Assembly: GCA_009760885.1 (NCBI GenBank)
Contig: CM019699.1
Coordinates: 44,682,268 to 44,746,267 of the forward strand
Source: Achatina immaculata
Lineage: Eukaryota > Mollusca > Gastropoda > Stylommatophora > Achatinidae
Length of the DNA stretch: 64,000 nucleotides
Direction of reading: 5' to 3'
Shown here piece by piece: positions 11,483-22,721 of this stretch; the first letter of the stretch is position 1; each line of letters begins with the position of its first letter. The position numbers were made by a program, and so were the translations under genes. The notes beneath the pieces are model-generated. The model worked only from the letters and a program-made list of their open reading frames with translations. It did not search any database and had not been told where the DNA came from.

Positions 11483-11775
11483 AGTATGTTAAACAGTACA
11501 GACCAAACAATCAGAGACCAAAACAATACAGGCGTAACAATCAGGTACCAAAATGGTACAGACCAAGACCAAACCAATACAGACCAAACGATCAAGGACC
11601 AAAATGGTACAGACCAAACAAACGGGGAACCAAAGCAATGCAGACCAAACAATCAGGGACCAAAATAGTACAGATCAAACAGTCAGGGACCAAAATAGTA
11701 CAGATCAAACAGTTAGGGACCAAAATAGTACAGACCAAACAATCAGGAAGCAAAACAGTAAAATCAGAAGATATA
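11483..11775. repeat. 30-bp minisatellite (accaaaatagtacagaccaa family)
   Basis: About nine units are built on 'gaccaaacaatcagggacca' plus 'aaatagtaca'. The theme 'caaaac...cagga' is shared with the preceding array, so the two may be related. Confidence 0.9.
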
Positions 11776-11845
11776 GAAATAAAGCCAGAGAAAACGTCAA
11801 CTTCTGAAGACTGACATATTGTAGAGAGAAATTTCTCTAAGCTGT

Positions 11846-12036
11846 TGAGTGAGTTGGGCAGGTGTGGCAATTACTGTACGTGATGAGAGTGTTAAGCTTG
11901 GCTCCGTTCTGACAGTTCCGTGCCAGTTCTTGGCTGAACGGAACTTGTGGCCCGCTAGGGCACACCTGGCTAATGGTAAGAAGTAGTTCGTGAATGTCGG
12001 TACTGAGCTTAGGATGCTTTTGATAAATGGTTTGAT
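11846..12036 (-). CDS. Weak exon candidate, minus strand
   Basis: A minus-strand stretch after a CTGCAG acceptor-like site at 12037-12042 stays open in two frames. One frame (TIYQKHPKLSTDIHELLLTI, then a Cys-containing tail) ends in a stop at about 11846, and another stays open to about 11803. Amino-acid composition in the first looks protein-like. The acceptor lacks a good pyrimidine tract and lies in a unit of the 43-bp array, and there is no clear donor. It could be chance. Confidence 0.2.
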
Positions 12037-12072
12037 CTGCAGTCTCCTGCACGTAGTACCAGTCTACTAATA

Positions 12073-12850
12073 GGAGGGTCATAGCGAAAGTCGTGAGCAA
12101 TGTTTTTTTTTTTTAATATCAGAATTTATAGATAGAGAAAATATAAATGCATCACTTTAATCTGCACTCTTTTTTTTCTTCACTTTTCAACATAATCTCC
12201 ATTTCTCTGCACACATTTTTCCCCATCGCTCTGCAAGTTTGAAAACACCCTCCTGGTAGAATTCCATTCCAGCTGACCGACGGCACAGACGCACCGCTTT
12301 CTGGACGTTCCCTCTTCTGGGACCCAGCGGGCACAAACTTTTCTATACCCTAGGGTTTCAATCTTTCCTGTACTGCATTGTGTCCTATTCCAAGATTTAC
12401 GAGGATTTCAGATATTGTGACACGTCTGTCTTCTTTAATGATGTCGTCAACCCTTTCCACGTTGCGTTTAGTGGAGGCAGTTCGAGGGTGCCTGCTGCGA
12501 GGCATATTTTGGATGCTCGTTTTTCCATCTTTGAAATGTTTCACCCATCTTCTAACTCTGTTAGCACCCATACACACATCTGCATAAGCAAGCTGAAGTC
12601 TTTGGTGAATTTCATCAACTGGGATTTCCTCTTTAACAAGGAACTCAATAACAGCATGTTGACGAAACGAAACTTCAGCACCCGCCATTTTGTTTATGCT
12701 CCTGGGTCACGTGACACATGATGGTGACGTCATATGACCTTTACATGAAGTTCAAAGGATGCAGTTAAGGTGATACATTTATATTTTCTCAATCTATAAA
12801 TTCTGATTTTAAAACAAAATTATTGGTCACGACTTTCGGTATGACCCTCG
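12073..12850 (-). mobile_element. Internally deleted mariner-type transposon with long TIRs
   Basis: The element is 778 bp, flanked by TA dinucleotides (12071-12072 and 12851-12852). Ends start gagggtcat and pair as inverted repeats over roughly 85-90 bp, including 'cagaatttatagat' and 'gagaaaatataaatg' on both sides, with an indel in a poly(T) stretch. Minus-strand coding is the transposase N-terminus followed directly by its extreme C-terminus. The DDD/DDE catalytic core is gone, so the copy can move only with a transposase supplied in trans. It was inserted in the 43-bp array. Confidence 0.9.
12163..12688 (-). pseudogene. Mariner transposase, catalytic core deleted
   Basis: The frame from ATG at 12686-12688 runs about 112 codons through the paired helix-turn-helix region (RRWVKHFKDG, then SRHPRTAST, then ITISEI-like 'VTISEILVNLGIGHNAVQE'), then hits a stop. 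After a one-base frameshift it continues as 'LGYRKVCARWVP', the usual end of the mariner DNA-binding half. Sequence then jumps to 'FYQEGVFKLAERWGK' and, after another shift, 'CVQRNGDYVEK' plus stop, the usual mariner C-terminus. Full-length mariner transposases are about 345 residues; roughly 180-200 are missing between WVP and FYQ. Confidence 0.9.
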
Positions 12851-13016
12851 TATGTAGTCTTCTCCACGTAGTACCAATGTGCTAATGGTTATACGTATAG
12901 TCTCCTTCAGGTAATACCAGTGTACTAATGGTTATATGTATAGTCTCCTTTATGTAATACCACTCTACTATAGTTATATGTATAGTCTCCTCCACGTATT
13001 ACTAGTCTACTAATAG

Positions 13017-13063
<47 letters not shown>

Positions 13064-13378
13064 GTCTTCTCCACTAATACTACTTTACTAATGGTTATAT
13101 GTATAGTCTCCTCCACGTAATACTAGTCTACTATATTTATATTTATAGTCTCCTCCACGTATTACCAGTCTACTGTAGTTATATGTATAGTCTCTTCCAC
13201 GTAATACCAGTCTACTATTGTTATATGTATAGTCTCCTCTCGTAATACCAGTCTACTAATATATATCCACGTAATACCAGTCTACTAATGGTTATATGTA
13301 TAGTCTCCTGCATATAATACTAGTCTACTAATAGTTATTTTTATAGTCTCCTTCACGTAATACCAGTCTACTAATAGT

Positions 13379-13412
<34 letters not shown>

Positions 13413-14324
13413 GTCTCCTGCATGTAATATCAGTCTACTACAGTTATATGTATAGTCTCATCCACGTAATACCAGTCTACTAATGGTTATATGTATAGTC
13501 TCCTCCACGTAATACTAGTCTACTAACAGTTATATGCATAATCTCCTAAACGTAATACCAGTCTACTAATGGTTATACATATAGTCTCCTAAACGTAATA
13601 CCAGTCTACTAATAGTTATATGTATAGTCTCCTAAACGTAATACCAGTCTACTAACAGTTATATGTATAGTCTCCTAAACGTAATACCAGCCTACTAATG
13701 GTTATATGTATAGTCTCCTAAAAGTAATACCAGTATACTAATGGTTATATGTATAGTCCTTTCCACGTAACACCAATCTACTAATGGTTATATGTATAGT
13801 CTCCTCCACGTAATACCAGTCTACTAATGGTTATATGTACAGTCTTCTCAACGTAATACCAGTCTACTATAGTTATTTGTATAGTCTCCTCCATATAATA
13901 CCAGTCTGCTAATAGTTGTATATATAGTCTCCTAAACGTAATACCAGTCTACTAATGGTTATATGTATAGTATCCTCCACGTAATACAAGTCTACTAATG
14001 TATAGTCTCCTGCACGTAATACCACTGTATTATTGGTTATATGTATAGTCTCGTCCATGTAATACCAGTCTACTAATAGTTATATGTATAGTCTCCTGCA
14101 ATTACTACCAGACTACTAATGGTATAGTTTCCTGCACGTACTACCAGACTACTAATGGTATAGTCTCCTGCACGTACTACCAGACTACTAATGGTATAGT
14201 CTCCTGCACGTACTACCAGACTACTAATGGTATAGTCTCCTGTACGTACTAACAGTCTACTGTATTTCTACAGAGTGTCTGGCATGACAACCCAGCCGCT
14301 CCTCTCACAGTTGGCACAGACTAG

Positions 14325-15095
14325 TAACCCAGGGAGATTATGGACAGTCGTAGAGACAGGGAAATTATGGACAGTCGTAGAGACTAGGAAATTATGGACA
14401 GTCGTAGAGACTATAAAATTATGGACAGTCGTAGAGACTATGAAATTATGGACAGTCGTAGAGACTGGGAAATTATGGACAGCCGTAGAGACTATGAAAT
14501 TATGGACAGCCGTAGAGACTATGAAATTATGGACAGTCGTAGAGACTATAAAATTATGGACAGCCGTAGAGACTAGGAAATTATGGACAGCCGTAGAGAC
14601 TAGGAAATTATGGACAGTCGTAGAGACTGGGAAATTATGGACAGTCGTAGAGACTATGAAATTATGGACAGTCGTAGAGACTATGAAATTATGGACAGCC
14701 GTAGAGACTAGGAAATTATGGACAGCCGTAGAGACTGGGAAATTATGGACAGTCGTAGAGACTGGGAAATTATGGACAGTCGTAGAGACTATGAAATTAT
14801 GGACAGTCGTAGAGACTATGAAATTATGGACAGTCGTAGAGACTATGAAATTATGGACAGTCGTAGAGACTATGAAATTATGGACAGTCGTAGAGACTAT
14901 GAAATTATGGACAGTCGTAGAGACTAGGAAATTATGGACAGTCGTAGAGACTATGAAATTATGGATAGTCGTAGAGATTATGAAATTATGGACAGTCGTA
15001 GAGACTATGAAATTATGGACAGTCGTAGAGACTATGAAATTATGGACAGTCGTAGAGACAGGGAGATTATGGACAGTCGTAGAGACAGGCAGATC
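14325..15095. repeat. 27-bp minisatellite (9-codon period)
   Basis: About 28 units of gtcgtagagactatgaaatt plus atggaca. Variation is confined to two sites: gtcgta/gccgta and the triplet after 'gagact' (atg, agg, ggg, ata). Because 27 is a multiple of three, several frames stay open on both strands: a plus frame giving KLWTVVETM repeats, a second plus frame giving MDSRRDYEI, and a minus frame giving VSTTVHNFI. No splice or promoter context favours any of them. Confidence 0.97.
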
Positions 15096-15250
15096 AACTC
15101 TCAGACAAAATGTGTCTGTTAAGTGCATATAAGATATACTAATGTGTACTCTCAGACAAAATGTATCTTTTACGTGCATATAAGTTATACTAATTTGTAC
15201 TCAGACAAAATGTGTCTGTTACATGTATATAAAGATATACTAATTTGTAT
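15090..15250. repeat. Three-copy repeat of about 60 bp
   Basis: The words 'cagacaaaatgtgtctgtta' and 'gatatactaatttgta' recur three times in order with small changes. Confidence 0.85.
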
Positions 15251-15694
15251 GGAGCAGTTGTAGTGCGTGAAGACAAGCAGGAATGGTAAGAGGCGATGAG
15301 ATGAGCACGTAGAACTGTGAAAACAGACAGTAACAAACCATTATTCAGGAGATAAGCCTTTATCAAGGACGTTTGATCAACTTATCTGACGTACTAACCA
15401 GAGCATTTCTATCAAGCAAGTGGAATTTTTGTGTTTACTTGCTGTTTGGTTATATTCGTCGTCACTGATGAAGGAATACAGTTGAAATATTGGTTCGTGA
15501 CTGTTTGTTTTACACTTGTACGTGCTCATGCCACTGTCTCTTTTGTCGTTACTTCTCACCTTTCCTTCTTTCTCACTGGTGTGTACAAAACTGCAACACA
15601 CATCTGTTACTACCTCTGCTCTGCTTGAACCAGTTTTAGCACACTCTTCAACTATTCTATCTTACATAAAGTACACAGATCTTCCCTAGGTACA
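15251..15694. other. Unique spacer, no gene seen
   Basis: AT-rich single-copy sequence. Short open frames on both strands overlap each other and lack splice context. Confidence 0.4.
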
Positions 15695-15952
15695 CAATGA
15701 TGGATGGAAAGATATATTTATTTACAGCGCCCGCATAGCCACATGCCCGGAGACAATGATGGATGGAAAGATATATTTCTTTACAGCACCCGCATAGCCA
15801 TATATACGGAGACAATGATGGATGGAAAGATATATTTCTTTACAGTGCCCGCATAGCCATATATACGGAAACAATGATGGATGGAAAGATATATTTCTTT
15901 ACAGCGCCCGCATAGCCATATATACGGAAACAATGATGGATGGAAAGATACA
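15695..15952. repeat. Minisatellite of about 59 bp, 4-5 copies
   Basis: The unit reads acaatgatggatggaaagat, atatttctttacagc, gcccgcatagccatatatac, gga. Copies are nearly identical after the first. Confidence 0.95.
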
Positions 15953-16504
15953 CTCGCACACATCACATCATTCATACGTTAGAACAGACATACACTACAG
16001 ACAGGTAGCATGTAGACAGACATACAGACAGGGAGCAGACAGATAAACAGAGATAAGACCAACAGACAACCATATAAACAACAGGCCAGCATACAAATAA
16101 AAAAAATGCTGCTTGATTGAAGTTAACAAAAATAACAAAATCTTGACACAATCTAGGCGAGGACATTATGAGACAGACAAAACCTAATATAAACTCCACC
16201 ACCACCGGATGTAGCAAGTGAATCATCACATCACATCTGTGACCACCACGTACAGTAACACACACACACACACACACAGAGGGAATCTAGGGACACTCAC
16301 TAGGCACTTATTTCATATCTAGGCACAGAGAAATGTCGCCTCTTCTCTCTTTATCCTGTATATGTTGTGCACAGCATAAATGACGGGAGACAAACTTAGT
16401 AATACCGGTAAATATGCTTGACAGCCTCTTTCTTTTCCTAGGATGAGCCCCCACGCAAAAAAATGGAAAGAACAGAACAACGAACATAGAAATTTTGTCA
16501 AGAA
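15953..16504. other. Unique sequence with short (CA)n
   Basis: It includes a cluster of 'cagacagacatacagacag' type words near 16000-16060 and (CA)n at 16257-16279. A plus-strand acceptor-like tctttcttttcctag lies near 16427-16441, but no convincing exon follows. Confidence 0.4.
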
Positions 16505-17050
16505 TTTTATGTAGCACTCTGAAACGTCAGATATTCTGTCTTGAACTCTGAGCTTCCACACTCTGAAACGTCAGATATTCCGTCTTTAACTCTGAGCTTC
16601 CACACTCTGAAACGTCAGATATTCTGTCTTGAACTCTGAGCTTGCACACTCTGAAACGTCAGATATTCTGTCTTGAACTCTGAGCTTGCACACTCTGAAA
16701 CGTCAGATATTCTGTCTTGAACTCTGAGCTTCCACACTCTGAAACGTCAGATATTCTGTCTTGAACGCTGAGCTTCCACACTCTGAAACGTCAGATATTC
16801 TGTCTTGAACTCTGAGCTTGCACATTCTGAAACGTCAGATATTCTGTCTTGAACTCTGCGCTTCTACACTCTGAAACGTCAGATATTCTGTCTTGAACTC
16901 TGAGCTTGCAAACTCTGAAACGTCAGATATTCTGTCTTGAACTCTGAGCTTCCACACTCTGAAACGTCAGATATTCTGTCTTGAACTCTGAGCTTGCACA
17001 ATCTGAAACGTCAGATATTCTGTCTTGAACTCTGAGCTTGCACACCCTGA
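16505..17050. repeat. 44-bp minisatellite, about 12 copies
   Basis: The unit is cactctgaaacgtcagatat, tctgtcttgaactctgagct, tcca. Copies are highly homogeneous; the main variation is ttcca versus ttgca at the unit end. The first units lie at 16515-16560. Confidence 0.97.
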
Positions 17051-17299
17051 CACACGGAACGCCAGGTTACACGTTTAATATTCACGGCAGGCATGAGCGA
17101 CACTGAAACTTACTCATATTTTGTTATCTTGTATCATTGCTATATGCTCAAAATAAACTGCACGTGCTAGATATTATCTTGGTGAAGATACAACTCTGCA
17201 AACATGTCTGTCCACAAACTACTGTGACCAACATTTTTAAAAAAAGCTAACGACACGATTTATTAAAAGTATGACCTGCACCAATGTGACAGGTGACTG

Positions 17300-18140
17300 T
17301 ACAGGTAGGACACCACTGTAGATTATAATTTGTGACAACAGTGTAGAGTATACGTTGTGACAATAGTGTAGATTATAATTTGGGACAATAGTGTAATTAT
17401 AAGTTGTGACAATAGTGTAGATTATAAGTTGAGATACTAGTGACGATTATAAGCTGGGACAATAGTGTGGATGACTGTATAAATTGTGACAATAGTGTAA
17501 ATTATACGTTGGGTTCACTGGTGTAGATTATAAGTTGTGACAATAGTGTAAATTATAAGTTGTGACAATAGTATAGATTATTGTACAAGTTGTAACACTA
17601 CAATAGATTATAAGTTGGGACACTAGTGAAGATGACTGTACAAGTTGGGACACTAGTTTAAATGACTGTATAAGATGAGACACTAGTGTTGATGATTGTA
17701 TAAACTGAGACGCTGGTGTTGACGATTGTATAACTGGGACACTAGTTTTGTATTAGCTGGGATACTAGTGTTGATGACTGTATAAGTTGTGACACTAATG
17801 TTGACGATTATATCAGTTGGGATACTAGTGTTGATGATTGTATAAATTGAGACACTAGTGTAGACGACTGTATAAGTTGGGACACTAGCATAGAGTATAA
17901 GTTCGGACACTAGTGTTGATGACTGTGTAAGCAGGAACACTAATGTAGAGTTTAAGAGTTGGGACACTAGTGTAGAGTATAAAATGGGACAGTAGTGTAG
18001 ATGTTTGCATAAGTTGGGGCACTAGTGTAGACAATTGTATAACTTGAGGCACTAGTGTAGAGTATAAGCTGGGACGCTAGCGTTGATGATTGTACAAGTA
18101 AGGACACTAGTGTAGATGTCTGCATAAGCTGGGACACTAG
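17300..18140. repeat. Degenerate 24-32 bp array (gacactagtgtagatgactg)
   Basis: Units share 'tgggacactagtgtagat' or 'tgtgacaatagtgtagatta' with variable insertions (gactgta, aagttg). Early units favour 'caatagtg' and later units 'cactagtg', so the array grades across its length. Confidence 0.9.
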
Positions 18141-18299
18141 TGTCGCATTTATTAGTAAAATCAAGAAGAAACGTTACACGCTGAAAAGTATGAAAGGAGA
18201 TCAGGGATGGGCCAGAACTGACTATCAGTACTAAATACGACAAATCGCTTCCCTGAACTTCAATGCAATGCCACGTTATACAAGTGATCACCAGAACAA

Positions 18300-18690
18300 C
18301 GCAATGGTTCCTATGACAACACGCTGATCAACAGGGCAACACGTTGATCCCAGAACAACATACTTATCCCCAGGAGAGCATGCTGATCCCTTGGACAACA
18401 CGCTGATCCCCAGGGCAACACGTTGATCCCCAGAACAACATGCTTATCCCTCGGACAACACGCTGATCCCTTGGACAAGACGTTGATCTCCAGAACAGTA
18501 CGACGATCTCCATGACAACGTGCTGATCCCCAGAATAACATGATCCCTATGACAACACGGTGATCTCCAGGACAACACGATGATCCTCATGACAACACCC
18601 TGATCCCCATGAAAACACTGATCTCCAGAACAACACGCTGATCCCCTGAAGAACTCGCTGATGCCCCCAAACAACAAGCTGATACAGAAG
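18300..18690. repeat. Degenerate array, acgctgatccccaggacaac
   Basis: About 18 units of 20-31 bp are built from 'aacacgctgatcccc' plus 'aggacaac' or 'agaacaac'. Divergence between units is high. Confidence 0.9.
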
Positions 18691-18804
18691 TCTAGGAGAA
18701 GAGTGACGCAACTGGCAGCGATGGCGCCCTCTGTTAACATTAACCGTGAACTCTAGAGGTGAGTACACACGCCAGGTCACGTGAGCGAACAATCCCTGAC
18801 CTAC

Positions 18805-18885
18805 CTGGATAAGCACAGATCTATTTCTGGAGAGAGAGGAGCTATTTGTGATCACCAGGGCTTGGCAACTCGTGAGTTCGGATGT
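18805..18885 (-). CDS. Internal exon candidate, 81 nt, phase 0-0
   Basis: On the minus strand a pyrimidine-rich acceptor (ctatcctcgtctacag) is followed by exactly 27 open codons and a consensus donor CAG|GTAGGT. Both boundaries fall in phase 0 of the same open frame. The peptide (TSELTSCQALVITNSSSLSR and seven more residues) has one Cys and two potential N-glycosylation sequons (NSS and NRS), so an extracellular segment is possible. The donor phase of the 37.4/38.7 kb first-exon candidates is compatible. No family recognised. It may be a chance pairing. Confidence 0.35.
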
Positions 18886-18889
18886 CTGT

Positions 18890-19154
18890 AGACGAGGATA
18901 GGCCAAAGTTTGGCCACTGTAAACACGGAATAAGCTAACACGGCCACACCAGCCATGAAACTACAACAATAAAACATCTTCCTAGAAATATCGGGGCACG
19001 GGAGAGTTCAACATCTTTACCCAGTGTCTGCTTATCCTCCACTCCAGAATTTTTTTAACAAAAAGGAAACAGTGAGACTCCCGTAGTGTGAAGTAACTAA
19101 CAAAACGCAGAACTGTATGGTCAGACCTGGAAAAATCATACACAAACCACTGCT
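18890..19154. other. Unique spacer, probable intron
   Basis: Single-copy AT-rich sequence upstream (minus sense) of the exon candidate, holding no array or element I can identify. Confidence 0.4.
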
Positions 19155-19250
19155 AGACCTGAGAGAAAGAAACAGAACAAGAGAATTACCTGAGACTCGA
19201 ACCCCATGCCCTGTAAGACGAGCAGTCGTCTAGCCAGGAGAGAACAGCGC
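19155..19250 (-). mobile_element. tRNA-derived SINE-like element, second copy
   Basis: On the minus strand, ctgttctctcctggctagac starts the copy, with B-box-like ggttcgagtctc and then caggtaattctcttg and tctttctctcag. The order and spacing match the plus-strand copy at 7081-7200, with a dozen or so differences, so the two are old relatives. Confidence 0.6.
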
Positions 19251-19605
19251 ATTAATAAACTTCGTTAACTTGCACCCATTTCAACTCTCCTCCCCGCACC
19301 AAAAAAAAAAAAAAAGGTGTTTGATAGCGCAGTCATCAATGCCTGTCCGGTCGAAGATCGTGACACCCGGAGAAGGTACGGCAGCTGGAGGGGCACGACC
19401 TCCTACAATCTACTCCCGGAGTCTACAGCTCAAACAAAGACACCCGGCTCAATTCAGCAGTCTTGGCCAATTATCATATTCCCTAGCTAAGATCACTTGC
19501 TATCTTTCTACATGTCTTCACCGCAGACTCTTTACACACTATCCGCTCACAGTTAGCCATGTCCTCTTGAACAGTTTCAAGTCACTTGATTGACTCACTG
19601 GACAT
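19251..19605. other. Unique sequence, no gene seen
   Basis: It contains a short A-run at 19301-19315. The plus open frame near 19270-19593 lacks splice signals and recognisable protein. Confidence 0.4.
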
Positions 19606-20275
19606 CATTCATTACAATCAACCATTACATACGCTACTTTCATTCTACATCACCCATTACATAAGCTACATTCACTCTACACAATCCATTACATACACTA
19701 CATTCACTCTACATCAACCATTACAATCTTCATTCTACATCATCCATTACATAAGCTACATTCACTCTACATCATCCATTACATACACTACCTTCACTCT
19801 ACATCAACCATTACATAAGCTACATTCACTCTACACAATCCATTACATACACTACCTTCACTCTACATCAACCAATACAATCTTCATTCTACATTCATCC
19901 ATTACATACACTACCTTCACTCTACACAATCCATTACATATACTACCTTCACTCTACATCAACCAATACAATCTTCATTCTACATTCATCCATTACATAC
20001 ACTACCTTCACTCTACACAATCCATTACATACACTACTTTCACTCTACACAATCCATTACATACACTACCTTCACTCTACATCAACCAATATAATCTTCA
20101 TTCCACATTCATCCATTACATACACTACCTTCACTCTACACAATCCATTACATACACTACCTTCACTCTACACAATCCATTACATACACTACTTTCACTC
20201 TACACAATCCATTACATACACTACCTTCACTCTACACAATCCATTACATACACTACCTTCACTCTACATCAACCA
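19606..20275. repeat. 32-bp minisatellite (ccattacatacactaccttc)
   Basis: About twenty units of ccattacatacactaccttc plus actctacacaat are present, with a shorter variant (catcaaccaatacaatcttc) recurring about every fourth unit between 19860 and 20110. That regularity suggests block duplication of a composite unit. Confidence 0.95.
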
Positions 20276-20584
20276 CGAACGTGCATCAAACAAAACTGAC
20301 ACAGAAAGCCACTGAACAGACAAGAAAGAATGAAGGAAATAAAGGTCTGTATATACTGTCTGGTCCAATTCTTACATATATATAATCACGTACACACACA
20401 CGGACGGACCTGACCTGATATGTAGGTATAAGTATCCCCCCCCCCCCCAGGGTCTCATTTGTTCCCTTCAGATTACACAAGGGAACGGGAAACTCAGTTC
20501 ATAAACCAAACACAAATCTGTACACTATATGGATGACTGTACACATGTGTACGCACCTAGCATGGATATATTATATGCCTAATA
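20276..20584. other. Unique spacer with C-homopolymer
   Basis: Single-copy sequence that includes a run of C at about 20437-20448. No gene seen. Confidence 0.4.
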
Positions 20585-21345
20585 TGAATTCCATGCAAGA
20601 AAAAACAGATAGCCTATCTTCACTGGCTAGCAAAATAGGACTTGAAATTAACAAGGACAAAACAAAAATAATGAAAATTCCCATCACTCAAAATGGAAAA
20701 ATACACATAGAAGGGACAGATATTGAAGAAGTCAATCAATTTGCATACCTTGGCAGCTACATAGACCAGGATGGTGACACTAGAAAGGAAGTTAGGATCA
20801 GAATTGCAAAAGCAGCATCAATCTTCAAGAATCTTGAGAACATATGGAATTCAAAAGTTATAAGCACAAAAACCAAGTTAAGACTATTCAATTCAAATGT
20901 AATATCCACCCTCATTTATGCATGCGAAAGCTGGAAAACAACTAAAGAAATAGAAAAGAAATTAGACTCTTTTGAAAACAAATGTTTAAGGAAAATACTC
21001 GGCATCAAGTGGAATGAATTCAAGAACAATGCAGAGATAAGACAGATGACTGAACAACAACCAGTCTCACGGGTGATCAGGAAAAGGAGATGGACATATG
21101 TTGGCCACTTGATGAGAAGAAATGAGCAGAGAATCCCAAAACAAGCTATCAAGTGGAACACAACAGGCCGAAGAAAAAGGGGCAGACCGCGTGAAACTCT
21201 GAAGAGAACATTATTAAGAGAGGCGAAGTTAACAGGCATAAAATCCTTTGATGAGGTTGAAAGACTCGCCGAAGACAGGAAAAATTGGCGAACTACTTTG
21301 CGAGCCCTATGTGACGTCTAACGGCACGGGAAGGATATAAGATAT
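20585..21345 (+). mobile_element. 5'-truncated RTE-type LINE (family D)
   Basis: A single uninterrupted plus frame covers the C-terminal third of a LINE reverse transcriptase, ending in a stop at 21319-21321. It starts just after the YADD region (LSSLASKIGLEINKDKTKIM), then shows 'FAYLGSYIDQDG', 'LIYACESW', 'KCLRKILGIKW', 'YVGHLMRRN', 'GRRKRGRPRETLKR' and 'DRKNWRTTLRALC'. These are the thumb and post-RT motifs of RTE-like elements. It has no stop or frameshift over more than 240 codons, unlike the other LINEs here, which suggests a younger insertion. The 3' end is a short ggatataagatataagataa-type tail. The RT catalytic motifs are absent. Confidence 0.85.
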
Positions 21346-21429
21346 AAGATAAGAATAAGAATCACAACCAAATCTACAGAGACATGAAGAACGAAAGTAT
21401 AAATAAGCATAACTAATTTCATCACTATT

Positions 21430-22205
21430 CTCAAAGACTGGACCCCACAGTCTGGACTCAGACCCCACAGCCTGGACTCAGACCCCACAGCTTGGACTCA
21501 GATTTCACAGTCTGGACTCAGACCTCGCAGACCTCACAGCCTGGACTCAGACCTCGCAGACCTCACAGCCTGGACTCAGATTTCACAGTCTGGACTCAGA
21601 CCCCACAGCTTGGACTCAGATTTCACAGTCTGGACTCAGACCTCGCAGACCTCACAGCCTGGACTCAGATTTCACAGTCTGGAGACCCCACAGCTTGGAC
21701 TCAGACCTCACAGTCTGGACTCAGACCCCACAGCCTGGACTCAGACCCCACAGTCTGGACTCAGACCCCACAGCCTGGACTCAGACCCCACAGCCTGGAC
21801 TCAGACCTCACAGTCTGGACTCAGACCCCACAGCTTGGACTCAGATTTCACAGTCTGGACTCAGACCTCGCAGACCTCACAGCCTGGACTCAGATTTCAC
21901 AGTCTGGACTCAGACCTCGCAGACTTCACAGTCTGGACTCAGACTTCATAGTCTGGACTCAGACCTCACAGACCCCATAGCCTGGACTCAGACCTCACAG
22001 ACCTCACAGTCTGGACTCAGACCTCACAGACCTCACAGTCTGGACTCAGACCTCACAGATCCCACAGTCTGGACTCAGACCTCACAGATCCCACAGTCTG
22101 GACTCAGACCTCACAGATCCCACAGTCTGGACTCAGACCTCACAGCCTGGATGGATTCAAACCTCACAAACCTCACATCCTGGATGGACTCAGACCTCTC
22201 ACAAA
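21430..22205. repeat. 20-bp minisatellite (gactcagaccccacagtctg)
   Basis: About 38 units. Variant positions include ccc/ctc/ttt before 'cacag' and tctg/cctg/cttg at the unit end. An inserted decamer-like 'cagacctcg' phrase makes composite 30-bp units that recur as blocks. Overlapping plus-strand frames reading 'LDSDFTVWTQTSQ' are open because the composite periods keep phase; I do not count them as genes. Confidence 0.95.
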
Positions 22206-22360
22206 CAGGAAACTATGTCATCTGTAACAAAACAGCCTGCTCTTAAGGACAGAAAATAATAATAAGAAATTTTGTTAGGATCTGAACAACGACCCTTCTC
22301 TTTTGAAGTTCGCCATAACAACTTCCGGACTTCATAACAGTAATAGTAACTCTACAGGCA
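22206..22360. other. Short unique spacer
   Basis: No feature is visible between the two neighbouring arrays. Confidence 0.4.
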
Positions 22361-22456
22361 ATGTTAAAACCTGAGAAGACCATGTTAAACATGAGAGGAC
22401 CATGTTAAACATGAGAAGACCATGTTAAACATGAGAGAACCATGTTAAACATGAGA
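22361..22456. repeat. Four-copy 21-bp repeat (catgttaaacatgagaggac)
   Basis: Four adjacent copies of accatgttaaacatgagaag or its close variants are present. Confidence 0.9.
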
Positions 22457-22721
22457 TGCATATACAAAGTAATAATTTATAACTGTAGAAAGAAAGACAT
22501 TGGGAAAACTACAAAAGGAAACCAAGCAATAACAAAACTGCTTTAAATCTAACAAGACAACGAAAGAATAACACAAAAAGCTGTCACCTTTCACGAGCTA
22601 TAAGATCACTACACGCCTATGAAAGTGGCATAAATGGTGATGCTCTACATTTGTTATCTATGACATATTAACAGGTGGCCCCACACCTGCTTTATCAATT
22701 AACTGTAATCTATTACTTTTT

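Larger units (their letters stand above)
12030..14268. repeat. 43-bp minisatellite array split by a mariner
   Basis: The unit is ctactaatggttatatgtat followed by agtctcctccacgtaatacc. About thirty copies occur from 12853 to 14268; a single unit (cagtctcctgcacgtagtac...) lies left of the mariner at about 12040-12070. Short (TA)n expansions sit within units near 13018-13058 and 13380-13411. The last five units (14090-14250) form a shorter 35-bp sub-array. Confidence 0.95.

Noticed and set aside
12350..12688. SETMAR-like host gene (domesticated mariner)
   Set aside because: The fragment is flanked by its own inverted repeats and TA sites, and there is no SET domain or intact frame. It is an ordinary deleted transposon.
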